A stretch of DNA of 64,000 bases from Chryseobacterium oryctis (lineage in GTDB: Bacteria > Bacteroidota > Bacteroidia > Flavobacteriales > Weeksellaceae). Below, in pieces: positions 6,393-15,022 of this stretch; within the stretch, counting starts at the first letter, position 1, and each line of letters opens with the position of its first letter. The stretch spans positions 182,003 to 246,002 of the forward strand of contig NZ_JAPDHV010000002.1 in the NCBI RefSeq assembly GCF_025971925.1, in the 5' to 3' direction. The position numbers and the translations under genes are program-made. Under the pieces are notes generated by a model. It ran no database searches and was not told the origin of the DNA. It saw only the letters and a list, made by a program, of their open reading frames with translations.

Positions 6393-8231
6393 TTACTTCA
6401 CCTCCACAAAATTATCCTCCAAATTCACATCAGCTAATCTGTAGCTGAAGTCAATCCCTAAAACAGATAACTGAGATTTTGTATAAGGAATTGTTAACGT
6501 ATATTCTTTTTGAGTCCAAGGCCAATAAGGCATCGTTTTCAACTCCCCGTAAATATCTTTTTCTTTCCAGGTATGTGTCATATTCAACGGAATTTGGTAA
6601 GTGATGATTTTTTTATCCGTAGTCATTACTCCAAAATCAATTGGCATAGGAACTTGCCCGTTATTTATCAAAGTAATTGTTGTGGATGTTGCATCATATT
6701 TCACATCTTTAATTCCATAATCGATGGTTTTTGTGGTATTAATCCAATAATTGTGGAACCATTTCAAATCCATTCCCGAAACTTTTTGAGCAATGTGAAG
6801 AAAATCTCTTCCTGAAGGATGCTTCATTTTCCATTGATCGTAAAATTGTTTCAGTGTTTCTTTAAGATTCTGCTCTCCCATGATATATCCCAACTGCACC
6901 AAATACAATTCTCCTTTTACATAAGTAGAATAAGTATAAGAAGTTCCGTTATCGTGGTGATCACCTAACCAAACTGCGGGTTCTTCGATACCTTTTTTAA
7001 CGAAATTTCTATATGCATTTACAGTATTGGCAAACGGATTCGGAAGTTCTTCAGGAAATAAATGGTACATTACAAATCCTTCTGCATAGCTTGTAAAACC
7101 TTCATCAATCCAAGGATACATAGATTCATTTGATGCCAATATTTGCTGATACCAAGAGTGCGCTCCTTCATGAACCATTAATCCCATTAGACCTTTAATA
7201 TCTTTTGCTTCACCTAAAATCATAGTACACATTCCGTATTCCATTCCTCCATCTCCTCCCTGAATGAAAGCGTATGTCGGATAAACATATTTTCCGAAAT
7301 TAGAATTCATCAACTGGAAATATTTCGTGACATACGGTTGAGCTTCTTCCCAAACCTTAGTTTTAGCATTGGGTTGATATACAAAGAAAACTTTCGGTCC
7401 TTCCGGAACATCAAAACTTTTTACAGTATAATCTCGATCTGCACTCCAGGCAAAATCTAAGATATTTTTTGCAGTCCATCTCCATGTTGATTTTTTGTTT
7501 TTATCTGCTTTTATTTTTGCATTAGCATCATATCCTTTCACTTCAGCCGGATTTTCAAGAACTCCTCCTGCTCCGATTACATAATCTTTGTTGATTTTAA
7601 TGGTAACATCAAAATCTGAAAACGGTGCATGAAACTCTCTTCCAACATAATCGAAAGTTGCCCAGCCATCATAATCATACTCCGCAATTTTCGGATACCA
7701 TTGCGTCATCGTCATATCAACTCCTTCCTTGTTATTTCTCCCACTTCTTCTGATTTGCTGAGGTATTACAGCATCCCATTCCATAGTGAAAGTGGTAGTT
7801 GAATTGGGTTTGATAGGTTCTGCCAAATACACCTTCATAATTGTTTCCTGAATCTCAAACTTTACGTCTTTTCCGTTTTGCTTAAGCCAGTGAATATTTT
7901 GAGCTCCTTCCTCATTCTTCGGAATAGAAGCCAATCTTGAAATTCCATCTTTTTGCAATCTTCCATCTCCATTTTTACCCTGACTTGCCACTCTTTGATC
8001 CATCATAGAATTAGGCTTGAAAGCATTCCAATATAAATGGAAATAAACCACGTTTAATTCATCCGGAGAATTATTGGTGTATTCTAAAGTCTGATTTCCC
8101 TGATAAGTAAATTTTTCAGCATTAACATCAATATCCATTTTATATTTTGCAGCCTGCTGATAATAAGCTCCTTGCTGAGCCTGAAATTGAGAAATGATAA
8201 ACGCAAATAGAATTGCAAACGATTTTTTCAT
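6393..8231 (-). CDS. M1-family metallopeptidase (aminopeptidase N-like), exported
   Basis: 612 aa with a signal peptide (MKKSFAILFAFIISQFQAQ). The zinc site is intact: HEGAH near residue 353, then 18 residues, then the Glu of DEGFTSYAEG. The upstream substrate-binding motif is GGMEYG, the equivalent of GAMEN in classical M1 enzymes. The N-terminal beta domain (residues about 30-230) precedes the catalytic domain, and the short C-terminus lacks the large helical domain of E. coli PepN, as is usual for Bacteroidota homologues. Expected to trim peptides in the periplasm or outside the cell. It is a single-gene unit with its own terminator. Confidence 0.88.
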   Translation of the reverse strand: MKKSFAILFAFIISQFQAQQGAYYQQAAKYKMDIDVNAEKFTYQGNQTLEYTNNSPDELNVVYFHLYWNAFKPNSMMDQRVASQGKNGDGRLQKDGISRLASIPKNEEGAQNIHWLKQNGKDVKFEIQETIMKVYLAEPIKPNSTTTFTMEWDAVIPQQIRRSGRNNKEGVDMTMTQWYPKIAEYDYDGWATFDYVGREFHAPFSDFDVTIKINKDYVIGAGGVLENPAEVKGYDANAKIKADKNKKSTWRWTAKNILDFAWSADRDYTVKSFDVPEGPKVFFVYQPNAKTKVWEEAQPYVTKYFQLMNSNFGKYVYPTYAFIQGGDGGMEYGMCTMILGEAKDIKGLMGLMVHEGAHSWYQQILASNESMYPWIDEGFTSYAEGFVMYHLFPEELPNPFANTVNAYRNFVKKGIEEPAVWLGDHHDNGTSYTYSTYVKGELYLVQLGYIMGEQNLKETLKQFYDQWKMKHPSGRDFLHIAQKVSGMDLKWFHNYWINTTKTIDYGIKDVKYDATSTTITLINNGQVPMPIDFGVMTTDKKIITYQIPLNMTHTWKEKDIYGELKTMPYWPWTQKEYTLTIPYTKSQLSVLGIDFSYRLADVNLEDNFVEVK

Positions 8232-8356
8232 TTAAAAAAATATTTTTTTTATAAAGGTATGTAATTTAAACAAAAGTCTCAAATAAGGATATCTTGTTGA
8301 GGTTTTATTCTGTTTATATAGTGTTAGATTAAATTTATCCTAATTGTTAAAATATT

Positions 8357-8418
8357 TCCCACAGATTTCACAAATCCCGCAGATTATTTCAAAATAATGT
8401 CCTGTGAAATCTGTGAGA
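8357..8418. repeat. REP-like palindrome (CACAGATTTCACA type)
   Basis: CACAGATTTCACA at 8360-8372 and its perfect reverse complement at 8403-8415 form a 13-bp stem, with a further ATTATTT/AAATAAT pairing inside. The wording CACAGATTT also occurs in the palindrome at 8970-9056. Such intergenic elements are common in Chryseobacterium-type genomes. It lies between the divergent start of the M1 gene and the end of the DinB-fold gene. Confidence 0.65.
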
Positions 8419-8432
8419 ATATAAAGATATAG

Positions 8433-8900
8433 TTAATCAGTCAATAACTTTTTAATCAAAGTAATCTGTCCTAAATGATAATAAGCATGTTCAATCATTC
8501 CATCAATATTTCTTAGATATGTTCCGTATTTTTCATCAACAAAAACTTCATTCATTTTAGAATCAGGCATTTGTTCCAATAAAGCTGCAAATTTTTCAGA
8601 ATCACTCCATAGTTTATTTAAAAGTTCTTCCCATTGTTCCTGAGACTCAATTGGAGGAAGGTCAAAACTATATTTATCTCTGATTTCCAAATTTCCTCCT
8701 TCAAAAACATTTACCAATCCCGCAATATAATAATCGATATGAAAAGTAAGCATGGCAATAGTATTCAAAGAACCTACTTTTTTTGTTGCCTGTTCCCAGG
8801 TAACATCTGATAACTGAGCTTTAAAATTGGTATTGGCAATCCATAATCCATCAAGCATAACTTCTCTGAATCTTTTGGATAATTGTAAAGTTGAACTCAT
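8433..8900 (-). CDS. DinB-fold protein
   Basis: 155 aa, predicted four-helix bundle. The three histidines expected to bind metal are visible: one in MLTFHIDYY near residue 52, and two in HAYYHLGQ near 136-140. DinB/YfiT-like proteins in Gram-positives include thiol transferases and damage-inducible proteins; in Bacteroidota most have no known substrate. No signal peptide, so cytoplasmic. It is flanked on both sides by REP-like palindromes and appears to be a lone gene. Confidence 0.75.
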   Translation of the reverse strand: MSSTLQLSKRFREVMLDGLWIANTNFKAQLSDVTWEQATKKVGSLNTIAMLTFHIDYYIAGLVNVFEGGNLEIRDKYSFDLPPIESQEQWEELLNKLWSDSEKFAALLEQMPDSKMNEVFVDEKYGTYLRNIDGMIEHAYYHLGQITLIKKLLTD

Positions 8901-8969
8901 TGTTTATAATTTTTCTAAAGATAATTATTTTTTGTTCTTCCTAATTCTACGGATTAGATAGATTTATTT

Positions 8970-9056
8970 CCCCGCGGATGACACAGATTTACGCAGACGA
9001 TTCCCCTAATTTTAACATTTAATATATATCCGTGAAAACCTCTGTCATCTGCGGGA
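8970..9056. repeat. REP-like palindrome (CCCGCGGATGACACAG type)
   Basis: CCCGCGGATGACACAG at 8971-8986 is complementary, with few mismatches, to CTCTGTCATCTGCGGG at 9040-9055, with an AT-rich centre. It is a second, larger relative of the palindrome at 8357 and lies in the space between the DinB gene start and the next gene's terminator. No adjacent transposase was seen. Confidence 0.65.
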
Positions 9057-9063
9057 GATAAAA

Positions 9064-9096
9064 AATCCTTCAAGATTTTGAAAACCTTGAAGGATT
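9064..9096 (-). terminator. Terminator of the gene at 9121-10818
   Basis: An 11-bp perfect stem, AATCCTTCAAG with CTTGAAGGATT, encloses an 11-base loop and is followed on the minus strand by a T-run. It begins 25 bases after the stop codon. Confidence 0.75.
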
Positions 9097-9120
9097 AAAA
9101 TATTAATTGAAATAATCAAA

Positions 9121-10818
9121 TTATTTTTTAGCAGAAATCTCTTTCTTTCCACTCTGTAGAATCTTTTCTAAAATTCTCAAAGTAATAAGATAGGTCGGTT
9201 TCACTCCTGTAAGACCCAAACCTCCTGAAGAAAGCGTACTTCCCGTTTCTAAAGGATTATCTGATGCGTAATAAGCATACATTACAAATAAATCCGGAGC
9301 AATATGGTTTCTGATTTTAGAAGCTACCTGAATTGCTTTCTGATAATGCGCTCCTTCCATTTCCAGACCGATAGCCTTCCAAGAAGTATTCATGAAATAA
9401 GATAAAATATCTCTGTTTTGAAGTGAAGTTCCAAGAACCGTAATCATCGCGCCTTCAAAAGCCTTTAATTCATTATCTTTAAAATCATCCAATTTCAACG
9501 CATTTTCAAAAGGATAATTATCCGCTGTTCCTTCAAAAATATGAGACGTAGGAATCATAATATCTCCTTTTCCTCCAGCTAAAATTCCGGCTTTACCCAT
9601 TACAGAAACAGATTTAACCTTCATATTATAGACCTCTCCTTTATGTTCGAATGGTCTTAAAAGCTCATCCATTACTTCATAGGCCTGTTCACCGAAAGCA
9701 TAATCAAAGACCATAATAACATCATCTCCACCAAACTTGATATCCTGAAATGGCGTATTTTTCAAATCTGTTTTGCTTAAATCAATGATTTGTACATCAA
9801 TATTACTTCCGCTCTTGTCATCAATATAAAGCATTCCGTCTTCCAAAGCATATTTCAAAACCTTATCACGAAGCTCTTTCTTGTTCGAAATATCTTCATA
9901 TAATTTATAATCTACGTCTTTAGTTTGCTTTTTATTAAGAGCAGCATTAGCATACAGCATATTTTTCACCGAATGCATATTTGCAGAAATAATGTGTAAC
10001 GGACGTGTATGAAGATCATTTTCAAATAAAACTTCTTTTACCTTATTCGCCCATTTTTCACCAAAATAGTGATGCCCTACCCTTTCTTTTAATATTGCAC
10101 TGAAATGAATTTCTCTTTCCCTTGTTTGTTTTGCATCTTCCAAACTTACTTTTCCTAAGTTATAGATGATTTTAAATAAACGATCAGGGTTGTTATCATC
10201 TCCAAAAGTATTGTAAGCCGTTAATGTTTCATCAAAAGTTCTTCCTATTAAAGATGATAAATGAATAAGAGCAACCTCTTTTTCTTTTCTACTAAATTTC
10301 TTTTCACCTTTTACTACTTCCTCAATAATTTTAAAAGCTCGAGTCGGTTTCCAGCCTTCATCCTGAATGAAGGCCAGATTTCTGATTTTGTCAGCTTCTA
10401 TAAATAAGAAAGTAAGGTGTGTAAGAATATCGTAAATCTCAGATCTACCCAAAAGAACTTCAATATTCATTTGGTGTTCATCGATTCTATAGCAGTTTCT
10501 TCTTCTCTTTTTAGGAACAATTGGTTCGAAACTTCCTTTATCAAAACCCTCATCAGATGTAAGATGAATAAAAGCACATTCTTCAATCCCTTCCGGAAGT
10601 CTGTCTAAAACATACATTAAACCGTCTAATTCCAATTTATTTGGAATATTCATACTTCCGTAAATCTCCGGATTGATAGTCTTTAACAAACTTCTGATAC
10701 TCTCCCCCGAAACACCAGCAGGTTTAAAAAAACCTCTGTAAAAGAGGTGTCTCATAGAAATATACAATCTTTCAATTGCTTCCGTCGTTTCTCTTGCTCT
10801 AGTTCTAGAATTTGTCAT
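9121..10818 (-). CDS. Large uncharacterised protein with nucleoside-phosphorylase-like C-terminal half
   Basis: 565 aa from the ATG at 10818. An upstream in-frame ATG at 10857 is unlikely because a -7 promoter box lies between them. The N-terminal half (about 1-300) is helical, starts with MTNSRTRARETTEAI and is not recognised. The C-terminal part carries a glycine-rich GKAGILAGGKGDIMIPTSHI, then a GLEMEGAHYQKA motif near residue 512 and YAYYASDNP near 535. Together these resemble the Met-Glu and Ser-Asp motifs of the PNP/UDP phosphorylase and AMP nucleosidase fold. A base-cleaving or nucleotide-binding activity is an inference. It is cytoplasmic, with its own promoter and terminator. Confidence 0.7.
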   Translation of the reverse strand: MTNSRTRARETTEAIERLYISMRHLFYRGFFKPAGVSGESIRSLLKTINPEIYGSMNIPNKLELDGLMYVLDRLPEGIEECAFIHLTSDEGFDKGSFEPIVPKKRRRNCYRIDEHQMNIEVLLGRSEIYDILTHLTFLFIEADKIRNLAFIQDEGWKPTRAFKIIEEVVKGEKKFSRKEKEVALIHLSSLIGRTFDETLTAYNTFGDDNNPDRLFKIIYNLGKVSLEDAKQTREREIHFSAILKERVGHHYFGEKWANKVKEVLFENDLHTRPLHIISANMHSVKNMLYANAALNKKQTKDVDYKLYEDISNKKELRDKVLKYALEDGMLYIDDKSGSNIDVQIIDLSKTDLKNTPFQDIKFGGDDVIMVFDYAFGEQAYEVMDELLRPFEHKGEVYNMKVKSVSVMGKAGILAGGKGDIMIPTSHIFEGTADNYPFENALKLDDFKDNELKAFEGAMITVLGTSLQNRDILSYFMNTSWKAIGLEMEGAHYQKAIQVASKIRNHIAPDLFVMYAYYASDNPLETGSTLSSGGLGLTGVKPTYLITLRILEKILQSGKKEISAKK

Positions 10819-10833
10819 AAAATAAATTTCACA

Positions 10834-10841
10834 CAAATATA
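10834..10841 (-). promoter_or_regulatory. -7 promoter element for the gene at 9121-10818
   Basis: TATATTTG on the minus strand matches TAnnTTTG and ends 15 bases before the ATG at 10818, giving a leader of about 10 bases. This placement is the main reason for preferring 10818 over 10857 as start. No convincing -33 TTG at standard spacing was found. Confidence 0.45.
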
Positions 10842-11084
10842 CAAAATCTCCACTCAACTTATTTTAACTATCTTTTAATAAGTTGTTTAAGACCTACTTT
10901 ATATACAATATACAATATACATTATGTACAAATATTTTCTCATCAAAAAACTTCAACATCACATTTTACAGATAAAATCCCAAAACACCCCTTCCCAAAA
11001 CACAGTAGACAGCTAAATTTAAAAATAAAAACCAAACACCCCTGAAAATTTTAGGGTAAAAATATTTTATTTTTGTTTTTTTTG

Positions 11085-11092
11085 TAAATTTG
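11085..11092 (+). promoter_or_regulatory. -7 promoter element for glnN
   Basis: TAAATTTG matches TAnnTTTG and lies 22 bases before the glnN ATG. The preceding 200 bases are AT-rich with no other clear motif. A TTG in the T-rich tract is too close to act as a normal -33 element. Confidence 0.5.
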
Positions 11093-11114
11093 CCTCATAA
11101 AAATCGACCTTATT

Positions 11115-13310
11115 ATGTCAACTTTAAGATTCAAAGCGTTAGAAACTTTACCTTTTAAGGACTTTAGAAGAGATAACTCTGTAGAAGTTCCTGTAAAATT
11201 ATCAGAATTATTCTGTCAAAATGTTTTCTCAGAAGAAACAATGAGAGAATATTTAACAAAAGAAGCATTCCAATCTATTATGGATGCCGTAAGAAAAGGA
11301 ACTAAAATCCAAAGACATATTGCTGACCAAGTAGCCGTAGCTATGAAAGACTGGGCAATGAGCAAGGGTGTAACTCACTACACTCACTGGTTTCAGCCAT
11401 TGACAGGTACGACTGCCGAAAAGCACGATTCTTTCTTTACACCAATTGAAGGTGGTAGAGCAATTGAAAGATTCAGTGGAAACTTATTGATTCAACAAGA
11501 ACCAGACGCTTCTTCTTTCCCGAATGGAGGAATCAGAAACACTTTTGAGGCAAGAGGTTATACGGCTTGGGATCCTACTTCTCCCGCTTTCATCATGGGA
11601 ACTACATTGTGTATTCCTTCTATTTTCATCTCTTACACAGGGGAAACCTTAGATTATAAAGCACCGCTTTTAAGAGCATTGAACGCTGTAGATGAAGCTG
11701 CAACAAGCGTAATGCAATATTTTGACAAAAACGTTACAAAAGTAACTCCTACTTTAGGTTGGGAACAAGAATATTTTTTAGTTGACTCTGCATTATATCA
11801 ATCTCGTCCTGACTTAGTTTTAACAGGTAAAACTTTACTTGGGCACTCTCCAGCAAAAGGACAGCAATTGGATGACCATTATTTTGGTTCAATTCCTACA
11901 AGAGTAATGAACTTCATGAAAGAGTTGGAAATTGAATGTATGAAACTGGGTATTCCTGTAACAACAAGACATAATGAGGTGGCTCCAAACCAATTTGAGC
12001 TTGCTCCAATGTTTGAGGAAGTAAACGTTGCCGTAGACCACAACTCTTTATTGATGGATGTAATGGCAAGAATTGCTCACAGACATCACTTCCACATTTT
12101 ATTTCACGAAAAACCTTTCGCAGGAGTAAACGGAAGCGGAAAGCACAACAACTGGTCTTTAGCAACTGACACAGGAGAAAACCTATTAAGCCCAGGAAAA
12201 AACCCTAAGAAAAACTTACAATTCCTAACTTTCTTTGTTAACACAATTAAAGCGGTACATGAATATGCAGATTTATTAAGAGCAAGTATTGCTTCAGCAA
12301 GCAATGACCATAGATTGGGCGCCAATGAAGCTCCACCTGCAATTATTTCTGTATTTATCGGAAGTCAATTGTTCAGAGTTTTAGAAGAACTAGAAAAAGT
12401 GACTGAAGGAAAACTTTCACCAGACGAAAAAACAGATCTTAAACTAAATGTTGTTGGAAAAATCCCTGAAATCTTGTTGGATAATACTGACAGAAACAGA
12501 ACTTCTCCATTTGCATTTACAGGAAATAAATTCGAAATCAGAGCGGTAGGTTCTTCTGCAAACTGCGCAGAATCTATGACTGTAATGAATACAATTGCGG
12601 CAAAACAGTTGAATGATTTCAAAAAAGAAGTTGACGCTTTAATTGAAACTGGTCTTAAAAAAGACGAAGCAATCTTCAATGTTTTAAGAGAGTACATCAA
12701 ACAATGTAAAAATATCATGTTTGAAGGTGACGGATATTCGGACGATTGGGCTAAAGAAGCCAAAAAGAGAGGACTAAACAACCTAAAAACTACTCCAGAA
12801 GCCCTTAAACAGGAAATGAACAAAAAATTCGTAGACCTTTATGAAGAAGTAGGAATTTTCACTCACAGAGAGGTTGAGGCCAGAAACGAAATCAAATTAG
12901 AGAAATACTCTACTGTAATTGATATTGAAGCAAGAGTTTTAGGAGATATCGCTAGAAATCATATTATTCCATCTGCTTTAAATTACCAAAACAGATTAAT
13001 TGAAAACGTAAAAGGTCTTAAAGAAATTTTCGGAGACAAAGAATTCAAATCTTTAGCAAAAGAACAAATGAGCTTAATTGCAAGCATCTCTGAAAACGTT
13101 TCTAAAATTAAATTAGGAGTTGAAGACCTTATCAGCGCAAGAGAAAAAGCAAAATCTATAGCTGACAGCCAAAAACAAGCAGAAGAATACTGTAACAAAG
13201 TAAAACCTTTATTTGATGTCATCAGAGAAGCATCTGATGCACTTGAAATGATGGTTGATGATGAACTTTGGCCAATGACAAAATACAGAGAAATGTTATT
13301 TACAAAATAA
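11115..13310 (+). CDS. glnN: Glutamine synthetase type III
   Basis: 731 aa, the length expected for GSIII, which is far longer than GSI or GSII. It joins ammonia to glutamate using ATP and is the main ammonium-assimilating enzyme of many Bacteroidota. Visible motifs include GWEQEYFLVD near residue 217 (catalytic glutamates), RHNEVAPNQFELAPMFEE near 283-300, GVNGSGKHNNWS near 337 (nucleotide/glutamate site), and the NRTSPFAFTGNKFEIRAVGS region near 460. The long helical C-terminal extension (about 560-731) is typical of GSIII. It is monocistronic with a -7 box and terminator. No adjacent PII or amt gene is present. Confidence 0.95.
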   Translation: MSTLRFKALETLPFKDFRRDNSVEVPVKLSELFCQNVFSEETMREYLTKEAFQSIMDAVRKGTKIQRHIADQVAVAMKDWAMSKGVTHYTHWFQPLTGTTAEKHDSFFTPIEGGRAIERFSGNLLIQQEPDASSFPNGGIRNTFEARGYTAWDPTSPAFIMGTTLCIPSIFISYTGETLDYKAPLLRALNAVDEAATSVMQYFDKNVTKVTPTLGWEQEYFLVDSALYQSRPDLVLTGKTLLGHSPAKGQQLDDHYFGSIPTRVMNFMKELEIECMKLGIPVTTRHNEVAPNQFELAPMFEEVNVAVDHNSLLMDVMARIAHRHHFHILFHEKPFAGVNGSGKHNNWSLATDTGENLLSPGKNPKKNLQFLTFFVNTIKAVHEYADLLRASIASASNDHRLGANEAPPAIISVFIGSQLFRVLEELEKVTEGKLSPDEKTDLKLNVVGKIPEILLDNTDRNRTSPFAFTGNKFEIRAVGSSANCAESMTVMNTIAAKQLNDFKKEVDALIETGLKKDEAIFNVLREYIKQCKNIMFEGDGYSDDWAKEAKKRGLNNLKTTPEALKQEMNKKFVDLYEEVGIFTHREVEARNEIKLEKYSTVIDIEARVLGDIARNHIIPSALNYQNRLIENVKGLKEIFGDKEFKSLAKEQMSLIASISENVSKIKLGVEDLISAREKAKSIADSQKQAEEYCNKVKPLFDVIREASDALEMMVDDELWPMTKYREMLFTK

Positions 13311-13336
13311 TTCCTGTACAATCTATATTAGTTAAG

Positions 13337-13363
13337 CTCCCCGGTTTTTTCCAGGGAGTTTTT
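13337..13363 (+). terminator. Terminator of glnN
   Basis: CTCCC and GGGAG with an inner GG/CC pair form a stem-loop closed by a T6 loop, followed by a T-run, 27 bases after the glnN stop. Confidence 0.8.
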
Positions 13364-13460
13364 GCTTTTAATTAATGACCGTGAAAATTAGAGTTTTAAA
13401 AGACAAAAGCTCATCAATAAAGGGAATCTGGATTATTTTGTTAAAAAATCTTAATAAAAA

Positions 13461-13507
13461 AAACCGCAAGCTCACCAAAAATAGGCGGTTGCGGTTTGTT
13501 TTTTTTT
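13461..13507. terminator. Second strong hairpin in the glnN to C40 peptidase gap
   Basis: AAACCGCAA and TTGCGGTTT form a 9-bp GC-rich stem with A-runs before and a T9 run after, so it could end transcription from either direction. It lies in the 340-base gene-free stretch 13311-13650. The rest of that stretch shows only AT-rich sequence and a weak TATTTTTG (13591-13598) that may be the promoter of the next gene. It may be a backup terminator or the end of a small unrecognised RNA. Confidence 0.6.
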
Positions 13508-13650
13508 AACATACTTAAATAATATGTTAAAATGTGTTAAATAAAGAGTTCAGCAATTATATATAGCCTAGGTCTTTTACTTGGAATACATATTTTTGTA
13601 ATGCTTTTGAAAATAAATATTCCTTTTTAACACGGATAAATCAAATATAT

Positions 13651-14364
13651 ATGAAGAAAAGAGTTTTGTTTTATTTAGTTGCTTTAGTTACTACAGTTTC
13701 AATGCAATCGTGTGCTACTAATTATGTAGTTTCAAAACCAGCAACTTACACAAAAGAATACAAAACAGATGCCAAACTAGCTTCTCTTGACACAAAGAAA
13801 GCAGAGCTTGATAGACAAAAACTAATTGATTCTTTCCTTGCTGAAAAAGCGGCTTCTATTGCAAATGCAAAAAACGCTATTAAAAAATCAGAGATTGCAA
13901 AGTCAATCAGATATAATAAAACAATCGATAATATTTTAACTGAAGCAGAAACTTATCTTGGAACTCCTTATAGATACGGAGGAACAACAAGAAACGGTAT
14001 TGACTGCTCAGCATTTGTACTTTCAGTTTTCGGTGCAGCAGCTGGTCTTAGTTTACCAAGAGTAGCAGCCGCTCAATCTCAGGAAGGAGAAAGAATTGAA
14101 AAAGGAGATTTACAGAAAGGAGATTTAGTATTCTTTTCTCAAGGCAGAAGAATTTCTCACGTTGGTATCGTAGAAAGCGTAACTGAAGAAGGTGAAGTTA
14201 AATTTATCCACGCTGCCACTTCTAAAGGTGTAATGGTTTCTTCACTAAACGATTCTTATTGGGGACCTAAATACAGATTCGGGAAAAGAATTATTAACGA
14301 AAACGGAGAAGCTTACAACAATTTAGCATCTACAACTCCATCATCAAACGGAACAAGTTTTTAA
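13651..14364 (+). CDS. C40 (NlpC/P60) peptidoglycan peptidase, lipoprotein
   Basis: 237 aa. The signal ends MQSC, a lipobox with Cys at about residue 21, so it is membrane-anchored. A charged linker/coiled stretch (about 45-95) leads to an NlpC/P60 domain at 97-215. The catalytic Cys is at 118 in IDCSAF, His near 170 in ISHVGIV, and a third polar residue is in FIHAATSKGV. It is expected to cleave gamma-D-Glu-diaminopimelate bonds in peptidoglycan stem peptides, consistent with the wall-synthesis operon next door on the other strand. The C-terminal 20 residues are Ser/Thr/Asn-rich and probably disordered. Confidence 0.9.
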   Translation: MKKRVLFYLVALVTTVSMQSCATNYVVSKPATYTKEYKTDAKLASLDTKKAELDRQKLIDSFLAEKAASIANAKNAIKKSEIAKSIRYNKTIDNILTEAETYLGTPYRYGGTTRNGIDCSAFVLSVFGAAAGLSLPRVAAAQSQEGERIEKGDLQKGDLVFFSQGRRISHVGIVESVTEEGEVKFIHAATSKGVMVSSLNDSYWGPKYRFGKRIINENGEAYNNLASTTPSSNGTSF

Positions 14365-14391
14365 TTTTAAATAATTGATTTAAATAAAGAA

Positions 14392-14417
14392 GCCATCAAA
14401 TAATTTGATGGCATTTT
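14392..14417. terminator. Terminator between C40 peptidase and pentapeptide gene
   Basis: GCCATCAAA and TTTGATGGC form a perfect 9-bp stem with a tight AT loop and a T-run. It separates convergent genes. Confidence 0.8.
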
Positions 14418-14435
14418 TATTTTTAATAGTAACAT

Positions 14436-15017
14436 TTAGCTATTTTTATCTATTTCAATATCTAGTTTATATAAGAGTCCATAGATTTCAGAAAGTGAAA
14501 ATTTAGCCTTTTTAAGCTTATTTGAAGAAGAATCTATTGAATAGTTTACGGAAGTTCTAAAATCTGCTTTTTCAAGATTTGTACCGTCGAAAACAGCTCC
14601 TGACAAATCACAACCACTAAATATGGCATTAGATAAATCGCATTCAGCAAAATCAACTTCAATCAGTTTTGAGTTTTTAAATATGGTTTTCTTGATTGAT
14701 GTCTGGTAAAAACTAGAGTTATTTAAAGCACATCCGTCAAACTTAAATGACAATCCGAACTCATTACAATCATTAAACTGAAGCCCGAGCATTTTACATT
14801 CTTTGAAATTAACATCATGAAAAGCTGTACCAACAAGTTGAGCCATACTTAAATTACACCCTATAAATTCACAATCGTTAAAATTAAAGCCAGATAAATC
14901 TTTGTATTCAAAATTACAGTTTCGAAAAATGCAGTTTTCGTATTCACCTTTTTCTAAGACGCCCTTCGAAAAATCAATGTTTTCAAAATTCTGTTCCAGA
15001 ATATATACGCGTTTCAT
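14436..15017 (-). CDS. Pentapeptide-repeat protein
   Basis: 193 aa made mainly of A(N/D)LxF-type pentapeptides, for example CIFRNCNFEYKDLSGFNF near residue 29 and NAIFSGCDLSGAVFDGTNL near 130, predicting a right-handed quadrilateral beta helix. No signal peptide or membrane segment is seen. It starts 5 bases after the rodA stop, so it is probably the last gene of the cell-shape operon. Related proteins (Qnr, MfpA) mimic DNA and protect gyrase, but most family members have no known role and nothing here points to gyrase. Confidence 0.85.
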   Translation of the reverse strand: MKRVYILEQNFENIDFSKGVLEKGEYENCIFRNCNFEYKDLSGFNFNDCEFIGCNLSMAQLVGTAFHDVNFKECKMLGLQFNDCNEFGLSFKFDGCALNNSSFYQTSIKKTIFKNSKLIEVDFAECDLSNAIFSGCDLSGAVFDGTNLEKADFRTSVNYSIDSSSNKLKKAKFSLSEIYGLLYKLDIEIDKNS

Positions 15018-15022
15018 ACTAC

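Noticed and set aside
11914..12823. Long antisense frames inside glnN
   Set aside because: They mirror a highly conserved gene on the other strand and have Ser/Leu/Phe-rich shadow composition.
13461..13650. Small RNA gene between glnN and the C40 peptidase gene
   Set aside because: Only a hairpin with T-run and a weak -7 box are seen; no independent evidence for a transcript ending there.
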